From NCBI RefSeq assembly GCF_028769735.1, contig NC_088179.1:12181950-12245949 (forward strand): 64,000 nt of DNA, read 5' to 3'. The notes below the pieces were generated by a model. The model did no database searches, was not told where the DNA came from, and worked only from the letters and a program-made list of their open reading frames with translations. Both the position numbers and the translations under genes were made by a program. Of the stretch, positions 58,901-64,000 are shown one piece after another; the stretch's first letter is position 1; every line of letters starts with the position of its first letter. Origin of the DNA: Zonotrichia leucophrys gambelii. Lineage: Eukaryota; Chordata; Aves; Passeriformes; Passerellidae.

Positions 58901-60900
58901 GGACGTAGTGTGATGGTCACTGGGCCCCCTAGTGTACTCTGGCCATCAGAAAATTTGTTGAATTGACATTTTTAATCCCCTCCCACACCATGACAGATCC
59001 AGGAACACACATTTCCCTTCCTCACTACAAAACCCTCTTTTAGGGCTGCCAGGACAAGAGGATTGCTGTATAATTCCTGTGAATCCTTCATGCCAAACAT
59101 TGTTCATTTAAAGGGTTCAGACAGACAGAATTTAAAAGTAACATGGCTCTAGTGAATGTTTTGTTTTGTTCTTGTGAGTGGAATAATAAATTACTGCTTT
59201 AAACTCCTACCTCCATATTTTAAAAGTCAGGCAATGTGACAATGAAAGTAAGAAGCATCTGATGAAGAGGTGTGGTATCTATAGAGGAAAAGCTACATTA
59301 TATACAACTTTCCTACTCAACATTATACACTCTGGAAAACTGGTTAAAACTGGTACACTGAGACCAGAAAAATGCTTTCAATAACCAGGATCAGTAAGTG
59401 TATGAAAGCACAAATCTTCTGGGAATATTGGAGAAGACAGACAACACTGGCCTTTGCCCTAGTAGAAAATTAACCATTTTTTCTTGAGCAAAGTACAAGC
59501 AAAGAAAATCTTGTTCTAGCACAAAAAAGCAGGAAAGAGTGCATGAACCTTCTCTGCAAAAGCCAGGGAAAACATGAGGAGCAGAAAAGCAGTCTTAGCA
59601 GGAGCCTCAGAAGCTTAGGCTCACACACAATGTTTTAGATACCCTAAGAGTGAAAGGCTCCAGGTGAGATCTTTTCCCCACTAAGGTCAAGGACAAAACA
59701 CCTTCTGATTTTGTCCTCAAGATCTTGATGTTCTTCAAACTGAAGTGTTAAAAACAGAAAAATCAATATGATCAAATTTATTTACATAACCCATGTATTT
59801 GCAACATATGGGTGTTTTTTTGTATATTAAAGATGCTTCAGGAACTAGATAATGAGCCACAACATTCATTTCACAGGGCACAATGGTATCAGCTAATAAT
59901 AAGGAGTCTAGAAATGAAGATTTCTGGGGGCACTGAGTTAACATAAATGTTTCTCAGGATGTCCTATTTGTAAGATTGCCTTTTCCATTTGCAAAACTTA
60001 GCAGTACAATTTAAAGACAAACAAAGATCTATTACAATACGCAAGGTTTTTGCCCTTGCTTGTGAGTTCTTTCTTTATGCAACACTAACTCCATAAGAAA
60101 AACAGTACCTTGCTATATTGAGGGAAGTAAATTTTATGACTTCCTGAGCATAACTGAGATGTCTGGATCGATGCATAAATTTAAACACTAAATTTAGTAA
60201 GTAGAGTCTTACTCTCTAAATGTACAGTATTTCTATATCTCTACAGCGTGTCTTGCACTCAAAGTTAGTAGAAGCTTTTCTGGAGTTGCAATGACACAGA
60301 ATAATAAATTCAGATCAAGGGCTTGGTTAAAAAATATGTAGAAATTAGTATTTCTTTTCTCTCTCTCTCATGATAACAAAAAAGCCCAAAATGCTGCCTT
60401 AATTATCTAGAAATAATACTAATAAAGCAATGGAAATAGGTAATAATAAGGTACTCAGCTTGTTAAAACTTTAGTGTCTGTGATCATCTGGAGCAGAGTA
60501 TCTCAGCTGCTCAGACCATAATGTCACCTGGTTTTCCATGATAAGATGTGCTCTGACAGACCTGGAGCCCTTCACTACTGCATGGACTATGTGGTCACTC
60601 AGCTGTCCTCACTTTTGTTTCACCTTTTCTCCCAATATCATTGTTTTATGGTAATTTCCTGATTTAAAACTAACAAATAAATAAAACTACTCAAATTCTA
60701 CTCTGAAAGACTACTTCTTCACCTCAAATGTAAACTGAGACTTGAGTACAAAGAACTTTAAAGCCTTCAAAACTAATTTTTCCAAGTACAGTGAAGGTAT
60801 GGAAACTATAGTGGGCTGTGGATCAAATCACATCTAATATCTTCAGTGCACAAACAGGGCTATATAGAGACATCCAGGAAGCTGTGGAAAAACCCTTTGA
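58901..60900. other. AT-rich non-coding stretch, no gene seen
   Basis: Only a 69-codon frame (59735-59944, minus) of no similarity. No repeat or RNA gene was recognised. Confidence 0.55.
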
Positions 60901-60990
60901 ACATTCCACATGATAGATATTGTTTTTCTTACTATTAATTCGCTACATCCTGTCCCTTCTGTACATCCTAAATATCCTTTCATCCTACAG

Positions 60991-61155
60991 GTCTCGGACT
61001 TTGTCTCCAAGCGCCCACCAAACAATCCTTGTGAAATCCAAAGTGATACAATCCCTGCGTTTGCACGGACTTCAGCCTATGAAAAGGGCAGGCAAAGCCA
61101 GGTTTCATCTGAGCCAGGAGGCATAAGCCAGAAGGAGAATTTCAGACTGTTTTAA
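60991..61155 (+). other. Candidate terminal-exon-like segment (unassigned)
   Basis: A good pyrimidine tract and CCTTTCATCCTACAG ending at 60990 make a convincing 3' splice site. The frame that follows encodes about 54 polar residues beginning VSDFVSKRPPNNP, with Ser, Gln, Glu, Arg and Lys throughout, and stops at 61153-61155. Before the AG the same frame is hydrophobic, so the character changes at the putative boundary. A CpG cluster lies immediately downstream. No protein family is recognised and no partner exon or donor can be identified. Of the exon-like segments in the window this has the best acceptor, but chance is still plausible. Confidence 0.2.
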
Positions 61156-61177
61156 GTGTAACCCTGTGGTGGGTGTG

Positions 61178-61300
61178 GTTTTTTCCCCGGCAGCGCGGGG
61201 CCGAAGATGCGCACGGGTGGGAGATGCGCGGGGATTGCGCGGGAGATGCGCAGCGCAGCTCGGCGCCGTCAGAGGGCGAGCAAGGGCAGCTGTGGCCAGA
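61178..61300. promoter_or_regulatory. CpG cluster with repeated GATGCGC (NRF1-like) motifs
   Basis: About 16 CpGs occur in roughly 100 bases. GATGCGC is present at 61206-61212, 61223-61229 and 61245-61251, and GATTGCGC at 61233-61240, giving four closely spaced copies of the GCGCA/TGCGC core bound by NRF1-type factors. This is typical of CpG-island promoters, although the cluster is far smaller than a normal island. It is followed by an A-rich AAATA repeat. No clear first exon is visible on either strand. Alternatives are a GC-rich retroposed body with an A-rich tail, or a decaying minisatellite. Confidence 0.4.
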
Positions 61301-61319
61301 AGGAAACGCAGCCTCAAGC

Positions 61320-61394
61320 AAATAAAATAAAAAATAAAATAATAAAATAAAATACTAAAAAATAAAAAATAAAATAATAAATAAAAAATAAAAG
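61320..61394 (+). repeat. A-rich AAATA/AAAATAAA microsatellite
   Basis: A 75-base tract made almost wholly of A and T in irregular AAATA and AATAAAA units, with one C. It abuts the CpG-dense segment about 40 bases to its left. On the minus strand it inflates a 140-codon frame (61105-61527) with a Phe/Tyr/Ile run, so that frame is not credible. It may be the expanded tail of a retroposed sequence. Confidence 0.85.
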
Positions 61395-64000
61395 GAATTA
61401 AAACAAGAAAAACATTTTTAGCGATCCTCCTCTGTTGAGCAACCAGCTCTGCAAACCCACTCTGCCTTCTTCCTCCCTGAGTCTCCTGGCACTGCAGGGA
61501 ATGCGTCCTGGCCACCAGCAAAAGCAAGATCTAACCCATTTTGGTCCAGCTGCAATATTTAACTTTTGGAATTTGTAAGTCATATATAAAACAAGACCAA
61601 ACCCCAAGGTTCAGTAATCTAACTGCTGTGCCAGGGACACAGGCAAATCAGAGGGATTACAAATGCTCAGTGCAAGGGGAGCAGCTGATGTCTAAAAGGC
61701 TCAGTAAAATAATAAGAGATTCACACCAGGAAACAGCCACAACAACATGTGAAATGTATTTTAAAGGCATTTAATAGATTTCTATTAACCCCTTGGACTG
61801 TTGGGAAAGGCCTGTGGAAATAGAAAGATGTGTCAGAGCAGAACCATCAGCTGCAGAGAATGTTAGTTAAATAAAATTTCAGTTTTCTGAGAGACATGAA
61901 GGAAAAGAAATGGTCCATCACAAGAAAACCATCATTTTCTCCAATGTACCCCAAAGCAAAGCTATAGTGATGTATGAGGAAAATATATTTTGTACTTCAC
62001 TCCTCTTAATATCCCCTTACCTTTCAGCTGAAACAAAAAGGAAGTAAATTTTAAAAAATTTCTGTCCTTTACTTATTATTAATTTAAAATATAATTTCTC
62101 TTCACTTGGGAAGGCACAACAGTTGTCATTGTCTCAAACCCCAACAGATACAGCAACTTTTTCCTATTATTAGAGTTTAATCTGTGCCCACATTTTTTTA
62201 AACATGTCCTAATTTTCCTCCCTCCAAGACACTTCTTTACAAAAGCTGACAATCTTTAATTGTTTCTATGCTTTACTCCCTATCAGGAAAATTAGGACTT
62301 CTCTGTTCACCTTGTGCTTGCCAGAGAAGTTAGCCAAGATTTGTTCATGATGATTATTTTTGCTGTTTGCTGATGTCCTTGGTTCAGAGTTTCTGCCAGG
62401 TGTTTATTCGACCCCAGCAGACAGAACATAACAAGTTGTGAGGCATAAGGTTTTTCATAAGGGTTTTTTTAAATTCATTTGTCATTGTATGTCATAATAG
62501 TCTTCTAACTCTCCAAATACCCCCTCCCACTTTGAATCTCTCTTCAGTTAAGTTTTTTTGACAGTGATTTCCACATGCAAACCATGTGTCAAAAATACAC
62601 CTTTTGTGATGCTGAGGAACACTGAGGTTTCCTAAAATATCGATCTTCCAGACTTAATTCTGGTCTCTTGTTTTATCCATTAAGCATGAGTGTTTTTCAT
62701 TCCCTCTAGATAAACTAAATATTCACCCTTTGCAGCTTCTACCTTTTTGCAATAAAAGGTGAATGTGCATCCTCAGATCAGAGGACTGAGTGCCAAAGAA
62801 TTATTTTATTTTTTAGAAATAGTGAGGTATGAGCATCAGGATAACTATTCCCATGGCGTGGAAACAGACTCTGGATGTGAGATATGAGGATTAGAAACAT
62901 TAAGAATATTTTCACTACATAGGATATTATTTCCTTTTCATGTGACTTTTCTTTACTTTCAGTTTCATGTGATTAGAAGGCATAACAAAAAATGAGGACA
63001 TTTAAACCCGCCTCACATTATTTACTTCATGCAGTCAACATTCACAAGCATCAAAGCTTTTCTTTCAGTTCTCTATCAAAAACCACGAAGCTTTAAGGCT
63101 TGGCCAAAGAATCAACACAAACCCAAAGCAGAGGCATCAGCTCATGAGACTGCTGACAGAATGGATTAAACAGACGTTTGAAAGTATTGCCAATGCTGTG
63201 GGAGAAAAAAGAAAAGGCCTCAGTTCTACGCTTTCTTTTAAACTAAGAAGTCCAGCTTTTGTAAACTATTCACTTTGTTGATGCTCAATAAATACCTACT
63301 GATGAGATGACATCATCTGCTAATGAAAATAATTGCTCAAAGGCTTAACCCTGTTTTTAGGTAAAATATATGGGCTATTCAAGCTTTGAATTTAAAAAAA
63401 AATAGAAGAATAAGAATGGATTTTCGTGATCAAGGAAATGTTATAGTCCTTGTTTGAAAATGGGGTCTGACTGCTTTCACAAGTGGAATTGGATCCTGGA
63501 AGAATATCATTGTGGTGTTCCACAGAATTTCAATGCATGCTCAGATTTGCTCCTTCTTTGCCCATTCATTATTTGCTGTTTTAGTGCTGGGGACAGGTAT
63601 CATGATGGCTTTATTTGTCAGCAATGCTGCATTGTCCATACTGGGAGATTATGCTTTTCCTTTGGCACTGAAGTGGGTGGAGATACATTAATGGTTAAGA
63701 TGGCTGTGCCCCATAACTCTGTCAGCTGTGAAGCTCACACACCATGGCCTGAACACCAGATAGAAAGAAAGAACTTCTGCAGTTTTACTAACTTTTGGAC
63801 ACTGTACAATTAAACACCATACTTCCTTTGATACTGTGTCACACTTAAGATTATTCTTTGAAAATTCCTTTCAAATTAAATGAACTCCTTTCTTTTGATG
63901 CAACTAGAAAAGCCTTGATATTGAACTAGAATAATACTGTCATTCATTTTCTCTGAATACAATGACTTGGCCAAGTCATAAGCTACATAAAGCTCTGAAC
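61395..64000. other. AT-rich non-coding stretch, no gene seen
   Basis: No recognisable gene or repeat. A 119-codon plus-strand frame at 63454-63813 is Cys-rich (about a tenth of residues) with a CQQC pair, but the cysteines do not follow any spacing I know and there is no signal peptide. The rest has no frame above 77 codons. The window ends without a feature crossing the edge. Confidence 0.5.

Noticed and set aside
61105..61527. 140-codon minus-strand frame
   Set aside because: A large part is translation of the AAATA microsatellite (Phe/Tyr/Ile run) and the rest of the CpG cluster; it is not a plausible protein.
63454..63813. 119-codon Cys-rich frame, possible secreted peptide or zinc-binding domain
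   Set aside because: Cysteine spacing fits no known zinc or disulfide pattern I can name, there is no signal peptide, and the frame lies in AT-rich intergenic sequence.
1..64000. tRNA, rRNA, snRNA, CRISPR arrays, bacterial-type operons
   Set aside because: No T-arm GTTCRANNC context with a plausible cloverleaf, no regularly spaced repeats, no ribosome-site and operon spacing, and the overall texture is vertebrate nuclear DNA.

Overview
This is a 64 kb stretch of vertebrate nuclear DNA that carries no gene I can name. It is AT-rich overall, is broken by short patches of higher G+C, and has stop codons closely spaced in all frames. The longest reading frames (about 186-191 codons) show no recognisable protein domain. 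The most likely source is a bird, probably a songbird. The evidence is two degraded 3' ends of CR1 LINEs (the dominant avian retrotransposon), two LTR fragments whose wording matches endogenous-retrovirus LTRs common in passerine genomes, very low transposon density, and no SINE of mammalian type. Nothing suggests bacterial, plasmid or viral-genome content: there are no operons, CRISPR arrays or rRNA/tRNA genes.

Layout: 1-9 kb is intergenic or intronic sequence with a G+C patch at 2.8-3.6 kb and a CR1 remnant near 7.7 kb. An LTR fragment lies at 9.09-9.44 kb. From 11 to 26 kb AT-rich sequence alternates with G+C-elevated patches (11.9-12.5, 14.0-14.6, 16.6-16.9, 20.1-20.3, 23.2-23.65 and 25.65-26.05 kb) and stretches that read like conserved non-coding elements (19.4-19.9, 21.7-22.0 and 26.3-26.8 kb). 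From 31 to 45.5 kb there are more segments of the conserved-element type (31.0-31.2, 32.9-33.3, 40.9-41.6, 44.2-44.8 and 45.16-45.48 kb) and a canonical G-quadruplex motif at 31.28 kb. A second LTR fragment is at 46.5-46.8 kb and a second CR1 3' end at 49.84-49.96 kb. Two small, very CpG-dense spots stand out from the AT-rich background: 53.73-53.83 kb and 61.18-61.28 kb. The latter carries four GATGCGC-like repeats and runs into an A-rich AAATA-type microsatellite.

Interpretation: the window is best read as a gene desert, or intron of a very large gene, that may hold distal regulatory elements. This rests on sequence texture alone (homeodomain and POU-like sites, low repeat content, isolated CpG clusters). 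It needs cross-species alignment to confirm. Four segments have some coding or exon-like character (a splice acceptor followed by an open frame, or a hydrophilic open frame), but none matches a protein family I recognise, and all are listed at low confidence. I did not find a convincing undescribed biological system; the two CpG clusters and the 41-45.5 kb conserved-element-like cluster are the places most worth checking.
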